This document shows positions 23,126 to 33,266 of a stretch of 64,000 nucleotides of DNA, piece by piece. The notes beneath the pieces are model-generated. The model saw nothing but the letters and a program-made list of their open reading frames with translations. It was not told the origin of the DNA and ran no database searches. A program made the translations under genes and the position numbers. The stretch is from Platanthera guangdongensis. Taxonomy: Eukaryota > Streptophyta > Magnoliopsida > Asparagales > Orchidaceae. The stretch spans positions 119,098,568 through 119,162,567 of the forward strand of contig CM077153.1 in NCBI GenBank assembly GCA_039583875.1. The letters are read 5' to 3'. Positions within the stretch are counted from its first letter, which is position 1; every line of letters begins with the position of its first letter.

Positions 23126-25049
23126 TGTTGATGCACGAAAATGGCACCACCTAGTTAACAAGTTGAGGTCGCGGGAAACATCAGCTAACACAGATGTGTT
23201 CGGTCTCACGGGCAAGGTGAAGAAGTGGATTGCGGGGTTGATGAGAAGGAGAGGAAGCTTCTAAGTGCTCGAGAGTGGAGCAAGTGCTTGTCCAAGGGTT
23301 GTGGGGATAGAAGAGAGGTTTCCTGAGAGTAGCTGGGAAGGCCGATGATCAACAAAGAAGGTTGATGATCAACGGAGGGGGTTGATCAGGAGCGGAGGAT
23401 GTTGATCAGGAGCTGTCAAGCAAACAGTTACTTTGACGGTTGTGCTTTCAGGTTGACGCCGAGAGAGTTGAGTTGAGCTGAGAAGAAGAGAGGGGGCCGC
23501 TAGCAGCGACAACAACTGACTTCGCCCGCCCCGGCTTAAATGCCACTCTTGCAACGGGCTTTCCTTTGATTAATATTAAGTTATTACAGCTTGCTATTAC
23601 ACTTTACAAGAAAGCAAATAAAGGGGTACAAAGGGGAAGCTGACGGCTAAGGAAAGAGTGCCAGATGAGAGGCCGCTTGGACTGAGCTTGGGGGCCGACA
23701 GACCGCGGGACTAAGGAAAGAAAAGAGACCGCGCAGACTGGGAACTGAGGCCGGCAGGCCGCGAAACTAAGGGAAGAGAGAAAGTGCGGATTGAGAAGAG
23801 GAGTCCGCATGGGTTGATGATTTGAGCTTGCTGTGGGCTGTATTCGAGCATGAGCATTGAGTGAAGCTCTGAACCTTGAGGGGGTCTCAACTTGACCTCA
23901 ATGAGAGGTATGGGGGTCTATTTATAGGCCCGAGGAGGTAACGACTTTCAGTGATGTTACCCCCGGTGAGACGGTAACTTGAGCGAGAAGAGGGTGGAAT
24001 CTGCCGAGTCCGCAACAGGCCCCGCGGACTGGGGCTTGCTTCTAGAACTGGTCCTGCTGACGACGAACTGGGAAGAATCCGCCCCTACTGAGTTGATCGA
24101 GCCCGTACCAAGATTGTGCGGGCTGAGGGATATCCGCCGAGTCTGCAGAGTCCGCACGAGGCTGCGCGGTCTGGGACTACCTTGAGGAGGTTTTGCTGCC
24201 TGGCGGACTGGGAGGAGTCCGTCACTACTGGTCGAGCCCGCGCCAAGACTGTGCGGGCTGAGGAGGTATCCGCCTTCTGTCAGGAGGCGGATGCTAGAGG
24301 CTTGGAATGGCGGGCTGCATAGCGAATCCGCTGAGTCCGCCGCTGCTGACAAGCTGAGTCCGCCGATGCTGGAACGAGGATGAGGCCTGCTGTTGCTGAG
24401 GAGCTGGAGCCGGGGTTCATCAATAGAGGCGTACCAGAAGGTTTGACTACACTTCGAGTCCGCCCAGATCGTGGTGAACTGGATGTGCGCTGATCTTTGC
24501 TGGTAGCCGGAGAGCTAGAATGACGTGCTCCTTAAGCAGACTGATGAAGCTGGCTGCCCATGATGCTGGAGTCCGCCACTATTGAATGGGACTTGCCGCA
24601 CTTGCTGGGTGACAAGGGATGGGCGACCTGTCGGACTGACGAGGCAGGCCGTGCGTGTTGGTGAGGTGGAAACTAGGGTAGCTGGCTGGCGGCCTGGTGG
24701 CAGGTCGCCACCTTTGTTTGGCGGTGCGAGCGGTCTGGGTGGATAGACATCCGAGTTTGGCAAAGGGGGCACCTGTTGAGAAAAGTTGTGGTTAAGCTGA
24801 CAAGGCGCGCGACCTGCAGGGGAAGACTGAAAAAGTAGTCCGCGGCCCCTGCCGACCAAGGGAACAACCCGCAGCCTGGGCAGTCAGACCGCTGAGACTG
24901 CCGAAGCTGTGCGGCCTGAGCGGACAGACAAACCTGTCCGCCCATCCTAAGACGTCGTGACCTCTAGGAGGAACCTGGAGCAGGCCGCGACTAAAGAGCT
25001 GGCTGCCTTTGGAAGGATCGCCGATTTCTGGGTTAACATAATCCCCACA
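23126..25049 (-). repeat. Ty3/gypsy-type LTR (minus strand)
   Basis: On the minus strand it would start TGTGGGGATTATG at 25049, preceded by the polypurine-like AAAAAAG, and end GTGCATCAACA at 23126. That start and end style is typical of plant Tat-like gypsy LTRs. It is GC-rich with repeated GCGGACT/AGTCCGC words and holds no coding domain. The 5-mers on its two sides (CCAAC and CTTTT) differ, so it is not a simple solo LTR; I read it as the 3' LTR of the remnant that continues to 41031. Confidence 0.55.
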
Positions 25050-25219
25050 CTTTTTTATGTTCAGAAGGGAACTTCGAAAAAGTTAGAGACCCACGAAAAT
25101 TGTGATCCACCCCAAAGAAAGAGAAGGGGACTAGGAGAGATAGAACCTGATGTCTCTCCTTAGGAGATTGCTAATGCCTGTCTTTTTCCTACAAAGGAAA
25201 AGTTAGTATAGGCATGTTT

Positions 25220-25449
25220 GGAAGGTACACCTTGCGCGTATCTTGATTTGCCTTTGCAAAACGAAGAAGATGTGTCTTCTACTGAGTTCTGTAAAATGAA
25301 GGTGGGAGGAAAACATAGGAGCATAATAACTTGCAAGTACCTGGTGGAGGCTTGCAAGCACCTGTTATCCTCTACAAAAGGAAGAGTGAGGAGTATGCAA
25401 GAAATAAAGAAAAAAATGAGTTGCAAGTACCTGAAAGGAACTTGCAAGT
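25220..25449. repeat. Tandem repeat with ACTTGCAAGT core, left part
   Basis: Imperfect units of about 60 bp with CTTGCAAGTACCTG and 'tctacaaaaggaagagt'. The array is cut by SIRE-A1 and continues at 38409. It lies next to the start of the gypsy LTR (minus orientation), where hypervariable tandem repeats occur in the 3' UTR of Tat-lineage elements. Confidence 0.65.
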
Positions 25450-25593
25450 TGTTGGGTACATTGGTTTAAATGTACCTGATTTGAAGAAGCCTCACCCTAC
25501 TCAATGATATACATCAAAATGTATTTGATGTGTTTTGAGTTTAGTTGTGCAGGTTAAGTATTTGCAGGGAAAGCTGAAAAGTTTCTAAGTCCA

Positions 25594-26470
25594 TGTGTCG
25601 ACACCCAGAAGGAAAGTGTCGACACTTAAGAAGACTTGTGTCGACACCCAGACAAGCAGTGTCGACACTTGGAGTAATTGTGTCGACACCATGGATGCAG
25701 AGTCGACACCAGACAGAAAGTGTCGACACATGAAGGCTGTGTCGACACTCAATGAAGAAATGTCCAGTGAAGAAGTGTCGACACTTAGAAGCAGTGTCGA
25801 CACCCAGAGGAACTGTGTCTACATCAGAAAGTGTTGACACTTGGAGGCTGTGTCGACACTCAGCAAATTTCAGCAGAGTCTAAGTATAAGTGTCGACATA
25901 ATGAAGAATGTGCCGACACACAGCAGAAGACTCAACACATGAAGAAAGCGTCGACACAATGCAGAATGTGTCGACACACAGCAGAAGACTCAACACATGA
26001 AGAAAGTGTCGACACAAAGGAGATGTGTCGACACTCAGCAAAGTTCAACAAAAATTCTAAGTACAAGTGTCGACACAAAGGAGATGTGTCGACACTCAGC
26101 CAAAGTCTCAACAAAAGAAGAATGTGTCGACACAAGGAGCTGTGTCGACACTCAGCAAATATCAACACAGAAGGCATGTGTCGACACCAAGAAGATGTGT
26201 CGACACTGAACAAGTTCAACACATGAAGATGTGTCGACACAAAGGAGTTGTGTCGACACTTACAAGAATTCAACTAAGTACTGAAGAACAAGAAGTTGTG
26301 TCGACACACAATATCAGTGTCGACACATGATGAAGAAGCAGTGTCGAGAAGAAAAATCTACAACACAAGGAGTTGTGTCGACACCTTGAAGGCTTGTGTC
26401 GACACTTAGTCTACTTGTGTCGACACTTAGTCTATAAGTGTCGACACTTAAAGACAGACTGTCTCGACAC
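25594..26470. repeat. GTGTCGACAC palindrome array, SIRE-A1 5' LTR
   Basis: About 27 exact GTGTCGACAC copies counted by eye in 880 bp, plus variants such as GTGTTGACAC and GAGTCGACAC. Neighbouring centres are mostly 18-22 bp apart, with a second class near 36-42 bp. Confidence 0.93.
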
Positions 26471-26604
26471 TTTCAGACAGTTACAGATATTTCAAGAAGT
26501 GACTGGATGATATGATAGCTGCCATTCCAGCCGGTCTATTGCAACTGTCAGAGTTGTCAGAAAGCTGTTAGGAACCGGATCAGCCGGTCACCATGAAGAA
26601 GGCC

Positions 26605-26614
26605 TATATAAAGG
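26605..26614 (+). promoter_or_regulatory. TATA box of SIRE-A1 LTR
   Basis: TATATAAAGG, about 135 bp after the last palindrome. The same sequence is at 2571 in the solo LTR; SIRE-A2 has TATATATAGG at 43748. Confidence 0.7.
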
Positions 26615-27462
26615 CTTATACTGTCAACAGAAAGAGATGATCAAGAGATTGAAAAAGAGAAGAAGATCTAGCAATTCATTGAAGAATCATTTCAAGTAAA
26701 GATCTAAGTAGTTGGAGAGAGAGAGCTCCTTCCAAGAAGACAGCCGTTGGAACCAGGCTGTGAAGAAGGGTTCAGACCTAGTTCTGAATCTTAAGTTGCA
26801 GTGATTGAAGATCAGCTGCAGAGAATCAATCCTATTGTGTTCTACATTCAAGAAGCTTTGAAGAAAGCCAAGTGAGGTTGATCTTAGCAGAGTTCTTTCA
26901 AGAACTCATCAAGAACCTATCAACTCATCTCTCTTTTTCTGAGTTGTAGGTATATACTTTGTATTTTAAATTTCTTGTAGGATCCTTAGGGATCTGAGTT
27001 GTAAGCCTGCAATTATAAAGACTGAGTGGTAGGGCCTGTGTGCCTGAGTGTAGGAGATCTATTTCTCTGAGTGTAGGCCTGTTGTGGCTGAGTGTAGGCC
27101 TTATGGCTGAGTGTAGGTCTTTGGAGAAGACTGAGTTGTAGGGCCTTGGGCCTGAGCTGTAGGAACCATTTGGGGTTCTGAGTGTAAGATCTGAGGATCT
27201 GAGATATAGTGGAGGAGTTTGGCCGAATCTAGTACACTACTAGATAGGCGAAGGGGGAAAGTGGATGTACCCAAATCTTGGGGAACCACTATAAATCTGT
27301 GTGTTCACTGTGTGCATGTCTAATCTGTGATTACTGATTGATTGCTGTGAAGAAGTAGTTATAACTCTGTGATATAATCTGCAATCTGCCTAAAAAGTTA
27401 AAAAAAGATTTAAGTCACCTATTCACCCCCCCTCTAGGTGATTAGGTACAATTTCTTTCAAG

Positions 27463-27474
27463 TGGTATCAGAGG
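27463..27474 (+). other. Primer-binding site of SIRE-A1
   Basis: TGGTATCAGAGG two bases after the LTR end, matching the 3' end of initiator Met-tRNA apart from the last base. Confidence 0.85.
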
Positions 27475-27564
27475 GAGGTTACTCAAAAAGGACTTAACTG
27501 TCTGAGTAGATCCTGTTGGCAGATTCAGTATAAGTAAAGTGCAGAATCAAGAAAATCAAGAAAC

Positions 27565-29597
27565 ATGGGTTCAATAGAGAATCATAAGGAACTTGGATCC
27601 ATGAAGTTGCCCATTTGCAGAAAAGAGATTTTTGGCATCTGGAAAGAAAGGGTGAGACTGTTTATGGAAGCCTCAGACCCTAGAATATATATAACAGTTA
27701 AAGAAGGGCCACATGTGCCTATGAAGGTTTCAGTCCTGGATGCAAATCAGAGAACACCTAAGGACTTTTCTGAAATGATAAAAGATGAGATTATTCTGGC
27801 CACCATGGACAAGAGGGCTCAGAATATCATTGTAAGTGCCATAGATGATGCTACCTTTCAGAACTTGATACACTGTAAGACATCTAAGGAGATGTGGGAT
27901 ACTCTTTAGTGTACATGGAGGGTTCAGAAGAAGTGAGACATGATAGAAAGTCTTTGTTAAACCAAGAATATGAAAGTTTCAGGCAAAGTAGGTCTGATAG
28001 CATAACAGAATGCTATAAGAAATTCTATAGGATTGTCAATGAGCTAATGTCCTATGGAAGAGATTTCAGCAATTATGAGCTAAATAAGTTCTTGAGGTCC
28101 CTAATAAAGGATTGGGACACCAAGATCTGTGCCATAAGGGAAATGGCTAAGTTAGCAGATATTCCTCCTCCAACATTATTTGGAAAGCTGGTATCCTATG
28201 AGATGCAGTTGATGGTAAGGAAAGAGGAGGAGAAGACAACAAGAAGTGAGCATAAAGAAAGAACAGTGGCATTCAAGACAGAAGCCACCAAGAAATACAA
28301 AAGTAAGTCTCCATCTCCACCTCCAAAAGTGGCTGAGACTGGGTCAGATGATTCAGAAAGCAGAAATTCTGAGAGCAGTGAGAGTGATGAGGATTTTGCA
28401 GCTTTCACAAGACACTTTCAGAAGTTTCTAAAGAAGAAACAGTGGAGGTCAAAGCCATCCACTTCACAGGGAAAAGATGACTATTATCAGAACAAGAAGT
28501 CATCAAAGAAAGACAGGAGAAAGCCCAAGTCAAATAGAACTTCATCTTCAAGGATAGTTTGTTATTGTTGTAACAAATAAGGACATGTTGTTGCTGACTG
28601 TCCAGAGAAGAGGAGAGAGTCAACAGATAAGAAAAAGACTCAATTCAAGGGCAAGAAGGAAAGGTCCTTTGTTGCCAAGAAGGACAAAAGCCTGTCAGAC
28701 ATATCTTCTTCAGAAACTGAGTCAGAAGCTGAAGCATACATAAGACTGTTTGCTGAAGAAGAGGAAGAGGAGTTCATCCAGATAATGAACTCTATATATA
28801 AGCAAGAGGACATTCAGTACAAAGGACTGATGGCCTTAACAGAAGGTGACAAAATCCAGGATCAGCCTGGACCTAGTTAGGTACAAAATTGTTCTTTAAG
28901 TTCAATTTCTAGTGCGAGTTCAGATTCAGTTACATCAGCATCAAGTGATGCCAGTGAAACTGAATCTGAAGGAGATATTCACCAGTTGATTGATGAATAT
29001 AAAGTTCTGTTGCAAGCTTTTAAGAAATGCAAATCCTTGGCCAAAAGTCAGGCTAAGGAGATTGCTAATCTTAAAGTTGCTGCAACTGATTTTGAAAAGC
29101 TGATTGATCAAAAGTTAAATGAAATAGCCAGACTGAAGAACATAAATGTTATTCAGATGAGAACTATAACATTCAAAAATGATCAAATCAGAAATCTGGA
29201 GATTAGTCTTCAGAAGGAGAGAGACATAGTTGCAAGGTTTTCTAAACCTAAGTCTGTTCTACCTTTGATTGATGAGTTTATACCTCACAAGGGTAAAACT
29301 GGATTGGGGTTTACTAACCCTGCTAGGACTGTAAAGTCCAAGTCTAAGGGCAAAGCCCCAGCTCTCAACAAGCCAGCTGTAGATAAAACAGCTAGGGATG
29401 TACCTAAGCAAAGGTACAATAGATTTGAGTGCTGGTGCTGTGGTAAGGTAGGCCACTTTGCCATTGACTGTTGGCATAATTCTAGTGCCAAGATGAGTAG
29501 CAAACTGCATGTTGGAAGATCCACAGGTAGCTTTGTTAAGAGGCAAACTAACCAGCACCAAGGACCCAAGAATTCTTTGGGTTCTAAGGTCAACTAA
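27565..29597 (+). pseudogene. gag: SIRE-A1 gag
   Basis: ATG at 27565 (MGSIENHKELGSMKLP), start supported by SIRE-A2. UBN2-like gag domain first (FGIWKERVRLFMEA; KFLRSLIKDWDTKI). A 1-bp deletion near 27909 shifts the frame relative to SIRE-A2. An acidic serine linker follows, then the first zinc knuckle CYCCNK-GHVVADC, cut by TAA at 28578-28580 where SIRE-A2 has CAA. TAG at 28878-28880 replaces CAG. 28986-29300 is a coiled coil, and the second knuckle CWCCGKVGHFAIDC lies near 29430-29472. The gag stop TAA is at 29595-29597, in frame with pol. Intact length would be about 678 residues, large for Ty1/copia and typical of Sireviruses. Both point stops fit C-to-T change. Confidence 0.93.
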
Positions 29598-32500
29598 TCT
29601 GTTTTGCAGGTGAGTCCAAGTGGCCATGCCCCAATATGGTACTTGGACAGTGGATGTTCCAGACATATGACTGGAACTAGGGGATTGCTAAAGGACTACA
29701 CACCTATCAAGGATGGTCCCAAAGTCACCTTTGGTGGTTCTGAGAAAGGAATTATCAAGGGTTTTGGTAATATTTCTAGCACCCATATAACAATTACTCA
29801 AGTGGCTTATGTTAAAGGTTTGAAACATAACCTTATTAGTATAAGTCAACTGAGTGATTTAGGATATGACATCTCATTTGTCAAAGATGGTTATCATATC
29901 AGGAGGTCAAATGATCAAGAGATCATTTTGACAGGTTACAGAAAGAGAAATGTTTATTGCCTAGACATTATGTGTGAGAACAATGGTTCTCCAGTGTGTC
30001 TTGTAGCTGATGAGAAAGTCTCTCATTGTGTCAAATGGCACAAGAGGCTAGCCCATCTTAACTACAAGACAATTGGCCAACTCTATAGCAAAGAGTTAGT
30101 GAGGAATGGTCCTCAAGTTAAGTGTATTAAAGATGGAATATGCTCAGCTTGTCAAAAGGGCAAGCAGACTAGATCCACCTTTAGTAGCATTGAAAACAAA
30201 GATGTTGTGAGGTGCTTATACCTCTTGCATATGGATCTCTTTGGTCCTATGCCAGTTCACAACCTAGGTAGGAAGGTCTACACATTTGTGGTTGTAAATG
30301 ACTACTCAAGGTTTTCCTGGGTGTTCTTCCTTAGACAGAAATCTGAAACACCTAGTATCTTCTATAGCTTTGTCAAACAAATTCAGAATGAGTTAGACAG
30401 TACAGTGGTCAAAATAAGAAGTGACCATGGTACTGAATTTCAGTCTGATAGTATGGCAAAACTATGTGAAGAATTTGGGATATTTCAGGAATTTTCTTCA
30501 CCAAGAACACCTCAGCAAAATGGCATTGATGAGAGGAAAAATAGAACCTTGATTGAGGCTGATAGAACCCTATTAAGTGACACATCTCTCCCAGAATATT
30601 TCTGGGCTGAGGCAGTTAATACTGCATGCCATGTAATTAATAGGGCTACCGTTACTAAAAGCCACAATAAGACCCCCTATGAGATTGTGAAAGGCAGAAA
30701 ACCAAATCTATCCTATTTTAGGATCTTTGGTTGTAAGTGCTTTATACTTAACAATGGAAAGTCTTACTTGACCAAGTTTGCTGCCAAGTCCCAAGAGAGG
30801 ATCTTTGTTGGGTACAACAACAACAGTAAGGCTTATAGTGTCTACAACTTGTCTTCACAAGTTGTAGAAGAGTTAGTACATGTAGTATTTGATGAAGCTA
30901 GACTTATTAACAATGAGTTGTCTAGAAGTATTTGCAGCTCCACAGGTGTGACTAAGAAGATGGACAAGCTCACTATTGAAGAAGGATCTACTGTAAGTCA
31001 GCATGTAGATGATAGTGGCTGTTGTCCAGGGGGAGTACTACATGTACCTAATGCAAAAGAAGACCAAGGAGTGCAGCAAGATGAAAAAGCTGAAGGAGTT
31101 CAACCTGAAGCCAGGATGCCTCCAGCTAATAGGCATCTAAGAGATCATCCAACAGATCAAATCATTGGTGATCTAAGACAAGGGATACAAACAAGGAGCA
31201 GAAATCTGAGTGCAGCACTCTACTCCAGTTTTCTATCCCAAGTAGAGCCAAAGAAGTTTGAAGAAGCCATCCTAGACCCTCATTGGATTGAGGCAATGCA
31301 AGAGGAGCTGAATCAGTTCAAGAGATGCAAAGTCTGGGAGCTTGTTCCTAAACCAAAAGACCACGACATAATTGGGACCAAGTGGATCTTTAGGAACAAG
31401 ATGGATGAACATGGAGTAATTATCAAGAACAAAGCAAGACTGGTTGCTAAGGGATATATGCAGGAAGAAGATATTGACTTTGATCAAACCTTTGCTCCAG
31501 TAGCCAGACTGGAAGCCATAAGGATGTTCCTTGCCTATGCAACCTATCAAGGATTTAAAGTATACCAAATGGATGTTAAGTCAGCCTTTCTGAATGGTAA
31601 TCTGAAAGAAGAGGTCTATGTGGAACAACCATCAGGTTTTGTTGATTCAACTCAACCTAATTATGTCTATAGACTTATGAAGGCTTTGTATGGGTTAAAA
31701 CAAGCCCCTAGGGCTTGGTATGAAACCCTGTCTAGTTTCCTCATTGAGAATAAATTCACAAGGGGGAAAATAGATAAGACTCTATTCCTTAGGAAATCCA
31801 GAGGCAAGATAATACTAGTCCAAATATATGTAGATGACATCATATTTGGGTCTACTGAAAGTAGTCTTTGCAAAAAGTTTGCAAAACTAATGCAAGGACA
31901 ATTTGAGATGAGCAGTATGGGGGAACTTAAGTTCTTCTTGGGTCTCCAAGTTAGACAGATTGAGAATGGTTTATCCATATGCCAGTCTAAGTTCACCTTA
32001 GAACTGATAAGGAAGTATGGTATGGATTCATCCAGTACCATGAAAACTCCTATGGGGTCAAGTATGTCTCTTAGCAAAGATGATGCAGGGAAACCTATAG
32101 ATGAGACTTTGTATAGAGGGATAGTTGGCTCCCTATTGTATTTGACTGCAAGTAGACCAGATATCATGTATGCTACATGTGTCTGTGCTAGGTACCAAGC
32201 ATGCCCTAAAGAGTCTCATTTGACAGCAGTCAAAAGAATACTGAGACATCTTAATGACACTCCTTATCTAGGCCTTTGGTACCCTAGGAATGGAGACTTT
32301 GAACTAACAGGTTATTTAGATGCAGATTTTGCAGGCTGCAAGGAAGATAGGAAAAGTACAACTGGTACCTGTCAATTCCTAGGTGGAAGACTGATATCAT
32401 GGAGTAGCAAGAAACAAACAAGTGTGGCTATCTCCACAACAGAATCAGAATATGTGGCTGCAGGAAGCTGCTGTGCTCAACTTCTATGGATACAACATCA

Positions 32501-32741
32501 GCTAGAAGACTATGGTATTCAAGTAAGTAGAACACCACTACTTTGTGATTCTACTAGTGCTATATCTATTGCAAACAATCCTGTTTCCCATAGTAGAACT
32601 AAACACATTGAAATAAAATATCATTTTCTAAGGGAACATGTAGAAAAAGAAGATATTTCACTGGAGTATGTTAATACAGATAATCAACTAGCTGACATGT
32701 ATACTAAGCCTTTAGAAGAAACCAAATTCAATAGGTTTTAA
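29598..32741 (+). CDS. pol: SIRE-A1 pol polyprotein, open throughout
   Basis: About 1047 codons without a stop. It has no ATG start: it is in frame with gag just after the gag TAA, so it needs read-through or splicing (TTTTGCAG/GTGAGT at 29602-29615). Protease [13 protein letters not shown] (29638-29680). Pre-integrase HH-CC zinc region 30030-30170. Integrase core with D in HMDLFGP (30230), D in RSDHGTEF (30423) and E in DERKNR (30530). RT 31280-32000 with [16 protein letters not shown] and YVDD at 31827-31838. RNase H 32310-32735 with [25 protein letters not shown] and HSRTKHIE. Oddities: VVVNDYSRF where DDYSRF is usual, and GYLDADF for GYSDADF. All catalytic carboxylates I can identify are present, so the enzyme may act in trans. 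Confidence 0.93.
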   Translation, partial: SVLQVSPSGHAPIWYLDSGCSRHMTGTRGLLKDYTPIKDGPKVTFGGSEKGIIKGFGNISSTHITITQVAYVKGLKHNLISISQLSDLGYDISFVKDGYHIRRSNDQEIILTGYRKRNVYCLDIMCENNGSPVCLVADEKVSHCVKWHKRLAHLNYKTIGQLYSKELVRNGPQVKCIKDGICSACQKGKQTRSTFSSIENKDVVRCLYLLHMDLFGPMPVHNLGRKVYTFVVVNDYSRFSWVFFLRQKSETPSIFYSFVKQIQNELDSTVVKIRSDHGTEFQSDSMAKLCEEFGIFQEFSSPRTPQQNGIDERKNRTLIEADRTLLSDTSLPEYFWAEAVNTACHVINRATVTKSHNKTPYEIVKGRKPNLSYFRIFGCKCFILNNGKSYLTKFAAKSQERIFVGYNNNSKAYSVYNLSSQVVEELVHVVFDEARLINNELSRSICSSTGVTKKMDKLTIEEGSTVSQHVDDSGCCPGGVLHVPNAKEDQGVQQDEKAEGVQPEARMPPANRHLRDHPTDQIIGDLRQGIQTRSRNLSAALYSSFLSQVEPKKFEEAILDPHWIEAMQEELNQFKRCKVWELVPKPKDHDIIGTKWIFRNKMDEHGVIIKNKARLVAKGYMQEEDIDFDQTFAPVARLEAIRMFLAYATYQGFKVYQMDVKSAFLNGNLKEEVYVEQPSGFVDSTQPNYVYRLMKALYGLKQAPRAWYETLSSFLIENKFTRGKIDKTLFLRKSRGKIILVQIYVDDIIFGSTESSLCKKFAKLMQGQFEMSSMGELKFFLGLQVRQIENGLSICQSKFTLELIRKYGMDSSSTMKTPMGSSMSLSKDDAGKPIDETLYRGIVGSLLYLTASRPDIMYATCVCARYQACPKESHLTAVKRILRHLNDTPYLGLWYPRNGDFELTGYLDADFAGCKEDRKSTTGTCQFLGGRLISWSSKKQTSVAISTTESEYVAAGSCCAQLLWIQHQLEDYGIQVSRTPLLCDSTSAISIANNPVSHSRTKHIEIKYHFLREHVEKEDISLEYVNTDNQLADMYTKPLEETKFNRF

Positions 32742-32798
32742 ATTGAATTAGGTATGATAAACTTAAAATAAGTTTTATAGAAATGGCCAAGTAAAATA

Positions 32799-33232
32799 GT
32801 GTCGACACACAGAGTTGTCTGTGTCGAGACAGAGAATTGGTGTCGATACTTCAGAGAAAAGGTGTCGACACATCTAGGAAGTTGGTGTCGACACTTCAGA
32901 AAATTAGTGTCGACACATACAGGATTGGTGTCGACACATCCAAGATGGTGTCGACACTTAGACTTTATGCAGAATTAGTGAAGTAAAAGTCTCGACTATG
33001 TGTCGAGCTAAGCGGTGTCGACACATAAACAAGTGTCGACACATATATTCTGTCGACTATACTTGTGTCGATACATTATAAGTCTGTGTCGACACTTTTC
33101 AACAGTGTCGACACAATTTAAGTTTGTTGACGTGCCCTTTCATCTTCAATCCTAGAAAGGTATAAATAGGATTTCGCCATTGTCTGTCGACACGCTCACC
33201 AAAGTTTCGAGACCAAACTTGTGTGTCGACAC
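32799..33232. repeat. GTGTCGACAC palindrome array in the SIRE-A1 pol-ORF2 spacer
   Basis: Eleven exact GTGTCGACAC copies plus variants (GTGTCGAGAC, GTGTCGATAC) in 434 bp. Spacing is mostly 20-23 bp. Most lie upstream of the TATA box at 33161, with one exact and one variant copy in the leader between TATA and the ORF2 ATG. It reproduces the LTR U3 layout inside the element. Confidence 0.93.
33161..33170 (+). promoter_or_regulatory. Internal TATA box upstream of SIRE-A1 ORF2
   Basis: TATAAATAGG, 97 bp before the ORF2 ATG at 33267 and downstream of the palindrome array. It is conserved at 50354-50363 in SIRE-A2 and at 8515-8523 in SIRE-B. This suggests ORF2 has its own transcript. Confidence 0.65.
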
Positions 33233-33266
33233 CTCTCTTCTCTCAATTCAAATTATTCAAACCCTA

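Larger units (their letters stand above)
25450..27460 (+). repeat. SIRE-A1 5' LTR
   Basis: TGTTGGGTACATTGG to ATTTCTTTCA, 2011 bp. GTGTCGACAC array 25594-26470, TATA box TATATAAAGG at 26605-26614, then a leader rich in GAGTGTAGG/CTGAGTGTAGG words (about 26990-27200), and the conserved tail CACCCCCCCTCTAGGTGATT. Confidence 0.97.

Noticed and set aside
23126..25049. Solo LTR
   Set aside because: Flanking 5-mers do not match (CCAAC versus CTTTT), and internal gypsy-type sequence seems to continue on the right.
25594..26470. CRISPR-like array
   Set aside because: The repeat is only 10 bp, spacing is irregular, copies are degenerate, and it sits in a plant LTR.
27463..27474. tRNA gene fragment
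   Set aside because: Only the 12-base primer-binding match is present, no tRNA body.
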